64,000 nucleotides of DNA from Collimonas sp. PA-H2 (GCF_002564105.1 NZ_PDBX01000001.1:3534001-3598000); one strand, 5' to 3'; counted from the first letter of the stretch, positions 1 to 12,711 are shown. Numbers and translations are program-made. Notes: generated by a model not told the origin, from the letters alone.

Positions 1-1066
1 GCTCCAGCAGGAAGGGCAGCAGCTCGGTCTTGGCGAAGATGCGCGTCACCAGCTCGCAGTCTTTCAGGTTGTAGGTCGCCAGCGCCGGCTTGTCCTCGGC
101 GAAACGGCGGTCGATTTCCGCCATGCGCTGATAGGGATTGGTGATGGATTTGCCTTCGCCCAGCAGGGTCTGGGCGACATATTCCAGGCTGAAGGAGGGG
201 AAATTCCACATCGCCGATTTCAGCGCTTCGATGCCGTCGATGATCAGGCGCCCGGCGGCGGCGGCGAAATGGTGGTTTGGCTTGAAGCCGTGTTCGCGCC
301 ACTCCATCTGGCTGCCGCCGCGGCCGATGCGCAGCGCCATCTTGTATTCCTGGGCGTGCTTTTGCAGGACGCGCAGGTCAAACTGCACCAGGTTCCAGCC
401 GATGATGGCGTCGGGGTCATGCCGCTCCAGCCATTGATTCAGTTGCTCCAGAAGGAGAGGGCGGCTGTCGCAGTATTCGAGGTCGAAGTCGATCCCGCTG
501 GCGTCGCCGTTGGGCGGGCCTAGCATATACACCTGGCGCTGGCCGCAGCCTTCCAGGGCGATTGAATACAAGTCGCCGTGCGCCGTGGTTTCAATATCGA
601 GCGAGACCAGCTTCAACTGCGGGCGATAGTCAGCCGCGGGTTTCATGTAACTGTTGAGCATGGGCCCGCTGGCATTGGCTTCGCCGGCGAACCAGACCGG
701 CGCCGTGATGAAGCGTTCCATCAGATAGCGTTCCGGCGGACGGATATCCGCTTCGTAGACATCTACGCCGGCTTCCCTCAGCAGTTTCTCCAGCTTGATC
801 AGCTGGCGGTGCTGCTGCAAATACAGGCCCAGCACCGGACGGCAATGGAAGTCAGTCAGCTGCAGCTGGCGCAGTTCGTAGCGGCGCTCGTTGCGCAGCA
901 CGCCATCCGCCAGTTGCTGCTGCTCGGCCGGAATGAATGCCACCGATTCCTGCGCGGACAGGCGGATGTGCTGCGGACCGCTGTCTGTGGCCAGCCAGAA
1001 CTCGACTTCAGTACCAGTGGGGGTATCGCGCCAGTGTCTGGTTAAGAGAAAACCTTGTTGTGCCAC
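1..1066 (-). CDS. polB: DNA polymerase II, N-terminal part (cut by window edge)
   Basis: Family B DNA polymerase used in SOS-induced repair and replication restart. About 355 N-terminal residues are present; the polymerase domain lies beyond the window. The 3'-5' exonuclease motifs are visible in order: SLDIETT (Exo I), a segment containing [13 protein letters not shown] (Exo II) and YNLKDCE (Exo III, Y-x3-D). No ATG fits the N-terminus; I chose a GTG at 1064-1066, about 8 bases after an AAGG-like ribosome binding site. The gene points out of the window. Its assignment rests on the exonuclease motifs and the PolB-like N-terminal domain and is secure. Confidence 0.93.
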   Translation of the reverse strand, partial: MAQQGFLLTRHWRDTPTGTEVEFWLATDSGPQHIRLSAQESVAFIPAEQQQLADGVLRNERRYELRQLQLTDFHCRPVLGLYLQQHRQLIKLEKLLREAGVDVYEADIRPPERYLMERFITAPVWFAGEANASGPMLNSYMKPAADYRPQLKLVSLDIETTAHGDLYSIALEGCGQRQVYMLGPPNGDASGIDFDLEYCDSRPLLLEQLNQWLERHDPDAIIGWNLVQFDLRVLQKHAQEYKMALRIGRGGSQMEWREHGFKPNHHFAAAAGRLIIDGIEALKSAMWNFPSFSLEYVAQTLLGEGKSITNPYQRMAEIDRRFAEDKPALATYNLKDCELVTRIFAKTELLPFLLE

Positions 1067-1327
1067 GCTACTACCTTTTATAACTGCTTATATTTATTGA
1101 GGCATCGGCGCGATGCGGGGATCATGTCTTGCAAGAATACAAGTCCGATTATCCAAGATTTCATATGCGGTAGCACGCAGGGAGTAGCGGAAGTTTGTCC
1201 GGATTTTTTTAAAGGAGCATTGAACTGCGGATTGTCCGGCGCGACGTGTAATATATTCTGCGTTGATGTACGGCTTGTTGGCAGTACATAGCTAATAACA
1301 ATCACATCGATAGTTTTAAATGTAATT

Positions 1328-1345
1328 TAGATTGCTTGCAATTTA
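1328..1345. promoter_or_regulatory. Putative OhrR operator upstream of ohrR
   Basis: Imperfect palindrome TAGATTG-CTTG-CAATTTA, 27 bases before the chosen ohrR start. It shares the pattern TAnATTG-N4-CAATnTA with the palindrome at 1896-1913. OhrR regulators are known to bind AT-rich palindromes of this kind and to repress their own gene and ohr, so autoregulation is inferred. Confidence 0.6.
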
Positions 1346-1371
1346 ATTTCGAGCACTATATTATTCAAGCC

Positions 1372-1863
1372 ATGGAAACCAGCAAACATCATCTGCCGAC
1401 TGCAAGCCTCCCGCCCGAGCTACTCGGTCCGGAAAGTCTGCTGCTGGACAACCAGCTGTGCTTTGCCCTGTATTCGGCATCGCTGACCATGACCAAGATC
1501 TACAAGCCGCTGCTGCAAAAGATGGGTCTGACCTATCCGCAGTATCTGGTGCTGCTCACCTTGTGGGAGCGCGACGAAGTGACTGTGTCGACGCTGGGCG
1601 AACGCCTGTTCCTGGATTCCGGCACCTTGACGCCCTTGCTCAAGCGCCTGGAAAGCAGCGGCCTGTTGCGTCGCCAGCGTGCTGTCCAAGATGAGCGCCA
1701 GGTGATTGTCAGCCTGACCGCGGCCGGTAGAGACCTGCGCAATGAGGCGCAGGCGATACCGCAGCACGTGAGCTGCAGCGTCGGTTGCTCATTGGATGAA
1801 GTGAAAATGCTGACCAGGGAACTGCAACGCCTGCGGGCGGCAATGGCGGGTAATATCGAGTAA
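1372..1863 (+). CDS. ohrR: OhrR, MarR-family organic peroxide sensor and repressor
   Basis: MarR-type winged-helix repressor of 163 residues that represses ohr until organic hydroperoxides oxidise it. The peroxidatic cysteine is Cys30, in the context [12 protein letters not shown] typical of OhrR; Cys135 and Cys139 near the C-terminus suggest the 2-Cys type, in which a disulfide locks the oxidised form. The wing and recognition helix lie around residues 70-110 ([20 protein letters not shown]). I start at ATG 1372; an in-frame TTG at 1336 would add 12 residues but would overlap the putative operator. It lies upstream of ohr in the same direction with a 187-base gap that holds a second operator-like palindrome. 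Confidence 0.92.
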   Translation: METSKHHLPTASLPPELLGPESLLLDNQLCFALYSASLTMTKIYKPLLQKMGLTYPQYLVLLTLWERDEVTVSTLGERLFLDSGTLTPLLKRLESSGLLRRQRAVQDERQVIVSLTAAGRDLRNEAQAIPQHVSCSVGCSLDEVKMLTRELQRLRAAMAGNIE

Positions 1864-1895
1864 GTCGGATGGTCGAAGCATGTTATTTCATGAAA

Positions 1896-1913
1896 TACAT
1901 TGTTAGCAATGTA
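1896..1913. promoter_or_regulatory. Putative OhrR operator in the ohr promoter region
   Basis: Perfect palindrome TACATTG-TTAG-CAATGTA in the ohrR-ohr gap, 137 bases before the ohr start codon. The arms match the half-site pattern of the palindrome before ohrR (1328-1345). Binding by OhrR is inferred from this pairing. Confidence 0.62.
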
Positions 1914-2050
1914 ATTGTGTAATTCATATTATTGTTTTACGCTTTTCATTCTTGCGTCATCTAAGTGTTGTACTTTTTTATCCGGATCGTCAGTACGGCC
2001 GACTGCTCTGATCCAAAGGATTTTTCAAACGGCCAATAAAGGAAATCATC

Positions 2051-2476
2051 ATGTCAGTCGAAAAAGTTCTGTATCGCGCCCAAGCCACAGCAACCGGAGG
2101 CCGCGACGGCCGCGCTGTTTCATCCGATAACGTGCTGGACGTCAAATTGACCACCCCGAAGGAACTGGGCGGCGCCGGCGGCGTGGGCACCAATCCTGAA
2201 CAACTGTTTGCAGCCGGCTATTCGGCCTGCTTCATCGGCGCCATGAAATTCGTCGCTTCGCAAGAGAAGATCCATCTGCCAGCCGACGTGGCGATCACCG
2301 GCCTGGTCGGCATCGGCCAGATTCCAGGCGGCTTCGGCATTGAAGTCGAACTGCAGATTTCCCTGCCAGGCATGGAAGCCGGCGCGGCGGAAGACCTGGT
2401 GAACAAGGCGCACAAGGTTTGCCCTTACTCCAACGCCACCCGCGGCAATATCGACGTTACCCTGACCCTGGTGTAA
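2051..2476 (+). CDS. ohr: Ohr, organic hydroperoxide resistance peroxidase
   Basis: Cytoplasmic thiol peroxidase of the Ohr/OsmC superfamily that reduces organic hydroperoxides to alcohols. The 141 residues are the normal family length. Both redox cysteines are present: peroxidatic Cys60 in [10 protein letters not shown] and resolving Cys124 in [14 protein letters not shown] good ribosome binding site (AAAGGA) precedes the ATG. The gene follows its likely regulator ohrR and ends in a hairpin at 2483-2510. Confidence 0.96.
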   Translation: MSVEKVLYRAQATATGGRDGRAVSSDNVLDVKLTTPKELGGAGGVGTNPEQLFAAGYSACFIGAMKFVASQEKIHLPADVAITGLVGIGQIPGGFGIEVELQISLPGMEAGAAEDLVNKAHKVCPYSNATRGNIDVTLTLV

Positions 2477-2482
2477 TAAGAA

Positions 2483-2510
2483 AGGGCGAATGGCAGAGCT
2501 CATTCGCCCT
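2483..2510 (+). terminator. Hairpin terminator after ohr
   Basis: Nine-base stem AGGGCGAAT / ATTCGCCCT a few bases after the ohr stop codon. There is no strong T-run after it, so termination may be partial. It also stands at the end of the convergent gene at 2545-2841. Confidence 0.55.
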
Positions 2511-2544
2511 GTGCTGCAAATGACGCTCATACGCCGAGGTTGCA

Positions 2545-2841
2545 TTACTGCTGACTACGTCTTTGGCAGGCCGCTGCAATGTATTGGGCGGCCTGGTCGT
2601 TTTCCACGCCAGGCAGGTTTTGCAGCAGGCAAGCTTGATAGGTTCTTTCAGCGCTCTGCAGGAAGGCGCCTTCTTTGTACAGTTTGCGGCAGGCGTTGAC
2701 AATCATGTCCGAGGCCTGGCCGGACTTGGCATTTCGCAGATACTGCAGCACGCATTCGTCATATTGCTGGCTATCGAACGCCATTGCAGGCCACGCCGAA
2801 AACGCCATCATGGCTAAGAACACATATGTCGAATATTTCAT
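2545..2841 (-). CDS. Small exported four-cysteine protein, function unknown
   Basis: A 98-residue protein with a clear Sec signal peptide (hydrophobic FLAMMAFSAWPAMA, probable cut after AMA). The mature part holds four spaced cysteines (YDECV, VNACRK, YQACL, AAACQ), which suggests two disulfides in the periplasm. It resembles the VF_A0006-type four-cysteine families as I remember them, but no function is known. I start at the ATG that begins MKYSTYVF; a longer reading frame upstream would bury the signal peptide. It converges on ohr. Confidence 0.72.
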   Translation of the reverse strand: MKYSTYVFLAMMAFSAWPAMAFDSQQYDECVLQYLRNAKSGQASDMIVNACRKLYKEGAFLQSAERTYQACLLQNLPGVENDQAAQYIAAACQRRSQQ

Positions 2842-3043
2842 GGGCTGCTCGTCAGGCGCAAAAGTCGGGAAGTTTAGAGTATACATATCGGGCAGTCGGA
2901 CACGACTGCAATAGGATTAATTTTTCATGAAGAGCCTAGGCGGGGACTTGCGCAACAATGCGCTGGCGCCGGATTTGCGTTGTCGGTCGGACTGACGTGC
3001 GGCAAGCATCAGCGACAGCCGTTGCCGCAGGAAATGCGAGCGC

Positions 3044-5704
<2,661 letters not shown>

Positions 5705-6503
5705 ACTCAAATTCAACGAAAAATCAAGGTCCGGAAAGCGTGTGGCTTGCGCAAATCATGTTGCGATATCGCAGGCCGTGCCCGCTGCCGCTTGGCAAGG
5801 GTGACCTGACAGAGGTTTGTCTGACGATCTGAAATCAAAGTAGGTGATATTAACCGAAAAACCAGTCGCCGTTTCCCTCAGGGTTGCTTGCCAATAACTT
5901 GTTTTTACATAAATAAAAATGTAACGAAAATTGCGCTGCCGTCGATGCGAATTACTGATGCAGGCCAGCAAGCGTTGCAACGTGCTTTTTGTATTTTTCC
6001 AAGGCTTGCAATCTGAATATGCCACAAAGCGAAGCAGCTGCCTGCAAATAGCAGCATCGTCTGCTTAATGGCGGTTGCAACCATCATCCATCCAAACTTC
6101 GATTTGTCTTTTTACGACAATGGCGACGTTTTTCAACAATTTCCTGTCTCATATATGTAACTAAACATTTCATTTTGTAGCGATACAAAATTATTTGTAA
6201 CAAAAAGTATTATTTTTAGTATAGATTAAACACGCGGTGTCTTGGCTCATGGCAATTAGTTGCGTCAATACACCGCATTGTTATTGCTTGCACAAAAAAC
6301 AAACCATGCAGCTGATGACAAGTCCGGGGAAAACCAGATGATGAGGAGACCTTCTGGTGAAGTGTTTGGTTTGCCTGCCTGCAGGCGCTTTAGCAGGGAT
6401 GTCAAAACGCAAATTACATCGTCCACAAGGCGATCTGATCAGCCTGGTTTGATTACACAAATAATTAAATTCTTAACTCTAAAAACGATAGGGGGTTTTG
6501 CTT
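5705..6503. other. AT-rich intergenic region, no gene seen
   Basis: About 800 bases between the divergent ftsK and TonB-receptor genes. It is clearly richer in A and T than its neighbours, with long T and A runs around 6120-6230. Short reading frames here lack a ribosome binding site and protein-like composition. It probably carries both promoters, but I cannot place them. Confidence 0.5.
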
Positions 6504-9296
6504 ATGATCAAGGAAAGAAAATTGTCACAGTCGCTGCGGCTTGCATTTTTTACCGGCGGCGTGGCAATGGGGGTCGGCATGATGGCGCCAGCCGTACATG
6601 CGCAGGAGACAAATGATGACAAACCGATGGGACGGGTTGAAATCACAGGTTCGAACATCAAACGGACACAACAGGAAGGACCAGCGTCGACGCAAATCTT
6701 GACACGCAAGGATATCCAGCAATCGGGCAAGACATCGGTAGCCGATGTCGTACGCAGCCTTTCCGCCGACAACAACGGCTCCATTAGCGGTTCATTCACC
6801 AATGGCTTTGCGGGCAGCGCTTCCGGTGTTTCCTTGCGTGGACTGTCCGTTAATTCGACGCTGGTGCTGATCAATGGCCGCCGCACTGCGCCTTACGGCC
6901 TGGGCGATGACGGCCAGCGCAGCTTTGTCGACTTGAATTCGATCCCGCTCGGCGCGGTAGATCGCATCGAGGTGCTGAAGGATGGCGCTTCCGCGATCTA
7001 CGGTTCGGATGCGATCGCCGGCGTGGTCAACATTATCTTGCGCGAAACCTTTGAAGGCAAGACCATCTCCGGTTCGCTGGGCACTTCTGGCCATGGCGAC
7101 GGCACCTTGCGTAGCGTATCGGGTACTTTCGGTTTCGGTAACCTGGAAGAGGACAAGTACAACTATTTCTTCAGCATCGACGCCAAGCAGAGCAATGCGA
7201 TCTGGCAGAAAGATCGTCCGGAATATCTCGGACAAGCAGACGCCCGTCCATGGGGCGGCCGCGACCAGCGCGGCGGAGCTACCACCAGCAGCAATACCGG
7301 CGGCAGCAGTTTCGTCGGTACCGTGCGTCCGGTGAATGCCAGCGGCGGCACCATTGCCGGACGCGGGATCCAGAACCTCCCGGGCTGCGCCAACATCGAC
7401 ACCGGTACTTCCATCAATTCCGGCGGCGGCTGCCTGTGGGATCCGATCCAGGGCGGCTATCAGGCGGTGCAGCCGGAAACCCAGAATATCAACCTGTATG
7501 GCCGCGGCACCCTGAAGATCAGCAATGCCATGCAAGCCTATACGGAACTTGGCTTGTTCAACTCACAGGCCAAGACACTCAATACGCCGTCCGCCCTGAC
7601 CAGCACCGGTTTCGACCTGGTCAATAACCGCGTGGTTAACACCAACACCGGTCCGGACCAGCTACTGCTGCCTATCGGTCATCCGGACAATCCGTTTGCC
7701 AACAACCGTGCCCGTCCGCGCTGGGTAGATCCGAATCGTCCACGTACTTCGGACCTCGACACTACCGTTACGCGCTTGCTGGTGGGCGTAAAGGGAACAT
7801 CTTTCGGCTGGGATTACGACAGCGGCATCCTGTACGCACAAAGTAAAACCGATCGCGTCCAGAACGGCTATTACCGCGCCAGCGCATTGCAGACAGCGAT
7901 GAACAACGGTTCCTTCCGCATCGGCCAGGCCGGTGTATTGAACAGTGCGCAGACGCTGGGTCTGGTTTCTCCGGAGCTGAAAAATTCGGCGACTACCAAG
8001 CTTGCTTTATGGGACTTCAAGGGCACGCGTGAATTCGGCCAGTTGCCTGGCGGTCCTATCGGCATCGCGGTCGGCGGCGAATTGCGCCATGAATCCACCG
8101 ACAGCCAGGCCACGCCGTTTACTGATATTAATGATATCGTCGGCCTGGGTTACGCGGCGGCCAGATCTTCCCGCAATATCAGCTCTTTGTATACGGAGTT
8201 GGCCTTGCCGGTGATTAAGCAATTGGAATTCCAGCTCGCCTTGCGCACCGACCAGTATTCTGATTACGGCAATTCCACCACGCCGAAGATCGGATTCAAG
8301 TTCACGCCTATCCAGCAGCTGGCTTTCCGCGGTACCTATGCGGAAGGCTTTCGTGCGCCGGGTCCGGCGGAAAGCGGCGACAGTGCGGTTTCCGGTTTCA
8401 CGACCTTCACGAATGATCCGGTGCGCTGCCCAGCCACCAAACTTTCGGCGGACTGCCAGGATGGCAAGAACGTCGGCGCGGTGACTGTCGGCAACAAGAA
8501 TCTGAAGCCGGAAAAGTCGCAAAGTTACAGCCTGGGCTTCATCCTGGAGCCGATCAAGAACACCAGCATTTCGGTGGATTACTGGCGTATTGTCCGTAAG
8601 AACGAGATTACCGGTTCTGATCCAGATGCCATCATTTCCGATCCTTCGCGCTTCCCGGATGCGACCATCGTGCGTGGCGAGCCGACTTCGGATTTCCCCG
8701 GCCTGGTCGGTCCTATCCAGCTGGTCAAAGCGCCTTATATCAATGCAGGTCAAACCCGCACCAGTGGCGTCGACATTGATTTGCGCAGCCGCTTCGATTT
8801 GAGTACCTACGGGCGCCTGACTGCCGGCCTGACAGTCTCGCAAATGTTTGAATTCAAGCGCACTACCAATGGTGTGACGCAGAATTTCGTTGGTACCCAT
8901 GGCGATAAAAACCTGTCTGGCAACGGCGGCACACCGCGTACACGGGCCTCGGCGTCGCTGGCCTGGGATCGTGGTCCGTTCAATGTGACTACGTCGCTCA
9001 ACTATGTCAGCGCGATTGAAAACAAGAACGAAACCGGTGGTCCCTGTCTGAACCTCGATCCGGGTACGGGCAAAGCCTTGACCAATTGCCGCATTGCGTC
9101 GTTCACGACAGTCGACATGTTCGGCCGCTGGGATGTGAACAAGCAATGGCAAGTAACGGCAGCGGTCGCCAACCTGTTTGACCGCCTGGCGCCGCTGGAC
9201 GTGCAAACCTACGGCCGCATCAACTACAACCCGTCGCTGCATCAGTCCGGCGCGGTGGGGCGTTACTTCACAGTGGGTGCTCGCTACACTTTCTAA
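6504..9296 (+). CDS. TonB-dependent outer-membrane receptor
   Basis: Outer-membrane beta-barrel transporter of 930 residues powered by TonB-ExbBD. A signal peptide (ends near PAVHAQ) is followed by GRVEITGSNIKR, then the plug domain to about residue 180 with family landmarks SLRGLSVNSTLVLINGRR and VDRIEVLKDGASAIYGSDA. The barrel ends in the usual aromatic strand, YFTVGARYTF. ATG 6504 follows an AGGGGG ribosome binding site. The substrate cannot be told from sequence: the ITGSNIKR plug type is common in receptors for carbohydrates, peptides and other large solutes rather than only iron chelates. It stands alone and ends in a strong terminator. Confidence 0.92.
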   Translation: MIKERKLSQSLRLAFFTGGVAMGVGMMAPAVHAQETNDDKPMGRVEITGSNIKRTQQEGPASTQILTRKDIQQSGKTSVADVVRSLSADNNGSISGSFTNGFAGSASGVSLRGLSVNSTLVLINGRRTAPYGLGDDGQRSFVDLNSIPLGAVDRIEVLKDGASAIYGSDAIAGVVNIILRETFEGKTISGSLGTSGHGDGTLRSVSGTFGFGNLEEDKYNYFFSIDAKQSNAIWQKDRPEYLGQADARPWGGRDQRGGATTSSNTGGSSFVGTVRPVNASGGTIAGRGIQNLPGCANIDTGTSINSGGGCLWDPIQGGYQAVQPETQNINLYGRGTLKISNAMQAYTELGLFNSQAKTLNTPSALTSTGFDLVNNRVVNTNTGPDQLLLPIGHPDNPFANNRARPRWVDPNRPRTSDLDTTVTRLLVGVKGTSFGWDYDSGILYAQSKTDRVQNGYYRASALQTAMNNGSFRIGQAGVLNSAQTLGLVSPELKNSATTKLALWDFKGTREFGQLPGGPIGIAVGGELRHESTDSQATPFTDINDIVGLGYAAARSSRNISSLYTELALPVIKQLEFQLALRTDQYSDYGNSTTPKIGFKFTPIQQLAFRGTYAEGFRAPGPAESGDSAVSGFTTFTNDPVRCPATKLSADCQDGKNVGAVTVGNKNLKPEKSQSYSLGFILEPIKNTSISVDYWRIVRKNEITGSDPDAIISDPSRFPDATIVRGEPTSDFPGLVGPIQLVKAPYINAGQTRTSGVDIDLRSRFDLSTYGRLTAGLTVSQMFEFKRTTNGVTQNFVGTHGDKNLSGNGGTPRTRASASLAWDRGPFNVTTSLNYVSAIENKNETGGPCLNLDPGTGKALTNCRIASFTTVDMFGRWDVNKQWQVTAAVANLFDRLAPLDVQTYGRINYNPSLHQSGAVGRYFTVGARYTF

Positions 9297-9323
9297 GAGC
9301 AGTAGCCAATTGATTGGAACGAT

Positions 9324-9360
9324 AAAACGCCAGGGAGATTCCTCTCCCTGGCGTTTTTTT
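9324..9360 (+). terminator. Strong intrinsic terminator after the TonB receptor
   Basis: AAAACGCCAGGGAGA, a short loop, then TCTCCCTGGCGTTTTTTT: a GC-rich stem of about ten pairs with a run of eight T. The A-run on the 5' side could let it work for the convergent gene at 9477-12287 too. Confidence 0.9.
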
Positions 9361-9476
9361 TGACTGCTGTTTTGTTGTTTCCGCGACCGGCCCGGTTGGC
9401 AGCGGCCTTGAACCTGCTTGCTGCTGTCCGGGAATCGACTGGATCACATGCACGATCCAGCCATCAGGCGCTTCGA

Positions 9477-12287
9477 TCAGTGAGGGAAGCTGACCAGGCG
9501 TGCCTGCATTGCCGAAGACAAGCTCAGGTCAAAGCGGCCGCCGCTTGGCAAGGCCTTGATATCAAACGTCGCGCTGCCGTTTTGCAAGCCGTTGCCGAGC
9601 ACGGTTTTAGCGCCGCTCGGCGCGATATACATCAACGACAGGAATGGTTCCAAAGCAGCATTCCAGGTGACGCTCAATTGGCCGTTCTGGACATTCCAGC
9701 CAACTGAAGACGCCATTGCCTGGGCGTTGCCGGCAGCAGTGCTGGCTGCCTTCGCGCGTTGTACCTGGCCGGGCTGGCGCATGGTTTGCGGCTGACCGTT
9801 GTGCAGCACGTCGACAGTGGCGATTTCGCCCGGGTTCGGCAAGCTGACCCAGAAATGGCTGGTTTTGTCGGTGGTGTCGGCGACGCTGACCGGTTCAAAC
9901 GGCAAGGTGTAGGTCTGGCCCGACACGGTAAGCACCCGCAGCGCATAGGCCGATTTGGCGGTCGCGGTATCGATGCGCAATTTGGTCGCCGACGCCGATG
10001 CCGGATGCAGCAGCACGCCTTGCGCGGTGATCTCGCCGGCGATGGTCAGGTAACCGTCCGGCGCGGTGGCCACGCTGGCGCCGGAGCTGAGCACCAGCGG
10101 CTGTGGAATCGCAGTGGTGCGCGACTCGGCGAACTGCTGCGCCCGGACGTAGCTGAAATCGGAGAACCAGGTGCCGCCGCAGTAACCCATGACATCTTTC
10201 ATCTGCGTGTTGCTTGGTGTGAGCGGCGCGCTGAGCGTGCCTGGCTGAGTGTCGCTGTCATACAGGCTGTTGTAGACCGCCAGCGAGCTCAGGTCGGCGG
10301 TGCTGTTGGGAAAAGCCGGATCCGGGTTCCCAGCGTTGCCGCAGGGGGCGTGGCTCAGGGAATGGTTGTGGCCCATCTCATGCACCATGATGGCTTGCCA
10401 TTGCGGCCAGTTATTGTTGAACGGATCGCCCTGGCCGGCGCTGCTGGTCCAGTCCAGGCCAATCGCCGCGACCGGAGAGCTGCCGCCGCTGGCGCGGTTG
10501 CCCACATAGCCAAGGCCGGCGACGAATGAGCCAGGGATCGGCGAGTACATCGGCACAAAGCCATAGTAGAACGCGTTCGGATCTTCGGTTTCGCGCGTGC
10601 TTTCCAGCTGGCTCAGTGCGGACGACCAGCTCATCGACGTGGTGCTGCTGGCGCCGCTGATGGTCAAAGGCGCGTGGCTCTGCACGACGATATTGCCATT
10701 GGCGTAAGGGTAGACCCGCGCCAGGGCTTTTTGCACGTCCGACAGCGTTGGAGGCAGGACTCCGGTAGCACCGCCGACTGTCAGCGGCACCAACACCACG
10801 CGCATGCTGGTCGGCGCGCCGACCACTGGCGATACATCCTGGCTGGCTGGGCTATTGCTGGCGCCTGCTGCCACTTTGATGCTCACTTTGACGCCAGGCT
10901 GTACCCAGGATGCGGGCATGACGACATTGAAAGTGCTGTTCAGGTTGTAGTCGTCTTTTGCGGTAGGCAGGTTGGCCGGGCCGTTCATCGCCAGCGTGCC
11001 AAGTGCCACGCCAGTCTTGCTGGTGGCTGACAGATTCACCAACGGGCTTTTGGCGCCTGCAGCCGGCGCCAGCACGGTTGCCCGCACCAGGGCAGGGCGG
11101 CCCGGAGTGAGGCGCAGCGTCAGGTCGCTGGCGCTTTTATCGAATACATGCACAAAGTCGACGCCGCTGATCCACAAACCGACGTTGCCGGTGCTGTCGA
11201 TCGTGCCGGCATTGATGGCCGCCTGGCCGGGAGCATTCAATGTCAGCGTGCCGCTGCTTCCCAAGGCAACGCTCAATACCAGTTGCGTGCTGCTGCTGCT
11301 GACGATGGTGGCGGTGACATTGCCGACGGTGGCCGCGGTGACGCTGCTCAGATTGGTTCCTGTTACGGTCAATACCACTGTGCCGCCGCTGCTGGCGGTT
11401 TGCAGGGCGGTCGCGGTGACTGTCGGCACGACGGTAAACGCGCTGGCGCTGACCACTTCCTGGTTGGGATCTATCACTGTCAACGGACCCGATGCCGCGC
11501 CCGGCGGCACGACGAAGGTGACTGCGCTGCTGGAAGCTGTGGTTACCGAGGCCACCGTGCCATTCGCAAAGCGGATATTCGTTGCTGCCGCCAGGCCGCT
11601 GCCATTGATTGTCACGCTGCTGCCGACGATGCCGAGCTGCGGCAGCACGGCAACAATCGACGCTGGACGATAGCTGTGGAGCTGATAGAAAGTATTGACC
11701 GGAGCGCCGTTGACGATCAGCGTCAGGGCGCCGGAAATCGGCTGCGCCGGCATGGTCAGCGTTACAGCGCTGCTGGAGCTGCTGACTATCGCCAGATTGG
11801 TGCCGGCGATCTGATAAGCGCTGGCCAGATTCAGGTTCTTGCCCTGGATCGTGAAGTTGGCGCCGACCGCCACTTTGCTGGAGGAGACGCTGGTGACCAG
11901 CGGCGCCGGCAGGCTGGAAACAAAGGTGGTCGACGATTGCACCGAAAATCCCGGGCCGGACAGGGTGATCACGCCATTCACGGAGACGGTCGGGACGGTA
12001 ATCGCGATCTGGCTATCGCTGACGATGGAGAAGGTGACTGCAACGCCGCCGATGCTGACCGCCGTCACTTTTTGAAAGCCGCTGCCGGTGACAGTAAGGA
12101 TTGCGCCGGCGGACGCGCTAGGGGCCGACACTGCTGCAATACTCACGGTTGCAGCCGGTGTTGGGGAGGCAATCGAGTTTGGCGTAGATGCCGTGCTGTC
12201 GCTTGATCCACCGCCGCCACCGCAGCCGGACTGGCTCAGCGTCATGCCGAGCAACGCGAGAGCGATAAGAGTTCTATGATTTTGCAT
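9477..12287 (-). CDS. Lipoprotein with IPT/TIG-like repeats and a metzincin-type protease domain
   Basis: Predicted surface or periplasmic lipoprotein of 936 residues. The signal peptide ends in a lipobox (LSQSGC, Cys22) followed by a Gly/Ser linker. Residues from about 45 to 365 form four IPT/TIG-like Ig-fold repeats, rich in Val, Ser and Thr, with recurring phrases such as VTGSGFQKVTAVSIGG and INGSGLAAATNIRF. Around residues 635-650 is HEMGHNHSLSH, a HExxHxxxxxH zinc motif, followed by a Met-turn-like DVMGYC. This order resembles the M66 (StcE-like) metzincins, which cut mucin-type glycoproteins, but the usual Gly of HExxHxxGxxH is Ser. Protease activity is therefore inferred; the substrate is unknown. 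Confidence 0.82.
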   Translation of the reverse strand: MQNHRTLIALALLGMTLSQSGCGGGGGSSDSTASTPNSIASPTPAATVSIAAVSAPSASAGAILTVTGSGFQKVTAVSIGGVAVTFSIVSDSQIAITVPTVSVNGVITLSGPGFSVQSSTTFVSSLPAPLVTSVSSSKVAVGANFTIQGKNLNLASAYQIAGTNLAIVSSSSSAVTLTMPAQPISGALTLIVNGAPVNTFYQLHSYRPASIVAVLPQLGIVGSSVTINGSGLAAATNIRFANGTVASVTTASSSAVTFVVPPGAASGPLTVIDPNQEVVSASAFTVVPTVTATALQTASSGGTVVLTVTGTNLSSVTAATVGNVTATIVSSSSTQLVLSVALGSSGTLTLNAPGQAAINAGTIDSTGNVGLWISGVDFVHVFDKSASDLTLRLTPGRPALVRATVLAPAAGAKSPLVNLSATSKTGVALGTLAMNGPANLPTAKDDYNLNSTFNVVMPASWVQPGVKVSIKVAAGASNSPASQDVSPVVGAPTSMRVVLVPLTVGGATGVLPPTLSDVQKALARVYPYANGNIVVQSHAPLTISGASSTTSMSWSSALSQLESTRETEDPNAFYYGFVPMYSPIPGSFVAGLGYVGNRASGGSSPVAAIGLDWTSSAGQGDPFNNNWPQWQAIMVHEMGHNHSLSHAPCGNAGNPDPAFPNSTADLSSLAVYNSLYDSDTQPGTLSAPLTPSNTQMKDVMGYCGGTWFSDFSYVRAQQFAESRTTAIPQPLVLSSGASVATAPDGYLTIAGEITAQGVLLHPASASATKLRIDTATAKSAYALRVLTVSGQTYTLPFEPVSVADTTDKTSHFWVSLPNPGEIATVDVLHNGQPQTMRQPGQVQRAKAASTAAGNAQAMASSVGWNVQNGQLSVTWNAALEPFLSLMYIAPSGAKTVLGNGLQNGSATFDIKALPSGGRFDLSLSSAMQARLVSFPH

Positions 12288-12672
12288 TTTGAAGGACTGC
12301 CTTTGAGCTATCGAGAGCTTGATGGTTTGATTAACAGAGGAAAGGGGGATGCCAGCGGCTTCGCGGCGAAATATTGCTTTATAGGAATGGCGAGCGAGAT
12401 TGTAGTTGCGAAAGATACTTGCCGTAAAGTATTGTTTTCCGACGTGTTGGCTATCCGCGATTGACTTGGCTTAGAAGTCCGTATAACGCTATGCGCGATG
12501 TTGAGCCCGTGCTTGTTGCGAGTGCTGTTTGCCGGCTTGAGGAGGAAGGAAATGGACGTGGCAAGCTGGGTCGATAGCGGGGTGACGGATAAGTGCCAGC
12601 TAAAGATGGGAATTTGAAATTGCAAGACCTTGGCAGGTACTTTGCTGGATTTCAAGAGCAAGAAAGCAAAAA
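12288..12672. other. Intergenic region left of the integrated element, no gene supported
   Basis: Holds overlapping short frames on both strands without ribosome binding sites or recognisable products. It would contain the promoter for the lipoprotein gene at 9477-12287. Nothing else is seen. Confidence 0.4.
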
Positions 12673-12700
12673 GGGTTACAAGCGCAATTGCCTGTAACCC
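12673..12700 (-). terminator. Original tRNA terminator, now separated from its gene
   Basis: Stem GGGTTACA / TGTAACCC followed on the minus strand by TTTTTGC. It lies just past the tRNA 3'-end repeat at 12712-12759 in the orientation of the tRNA gene. It is best read as the native tRNA terminator, now about 45 kb from the intact gene. Confidence 0.72.
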
Positions 12701-12711
12701 TTCTATTTATT

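Noticed and set aside
1078..1305. Short frames in the polB-ohrR gap
   Set aside because: Two opposed frames cover the same AT-rich sequence; neither has a ribosome binding site.
6260..6616. A 118-codon frame upstream of the TonB receptor
   Set aside because: It runs into the start of the receptor gene in another frame, lacks a start signal and has no protein-like pattern.
12308..12661. A 117-codon minus-strand frame left of attL
   Set aside because: No ribosome binding site, composition unlike a protein, and overlap with another short frame on the plus strand.
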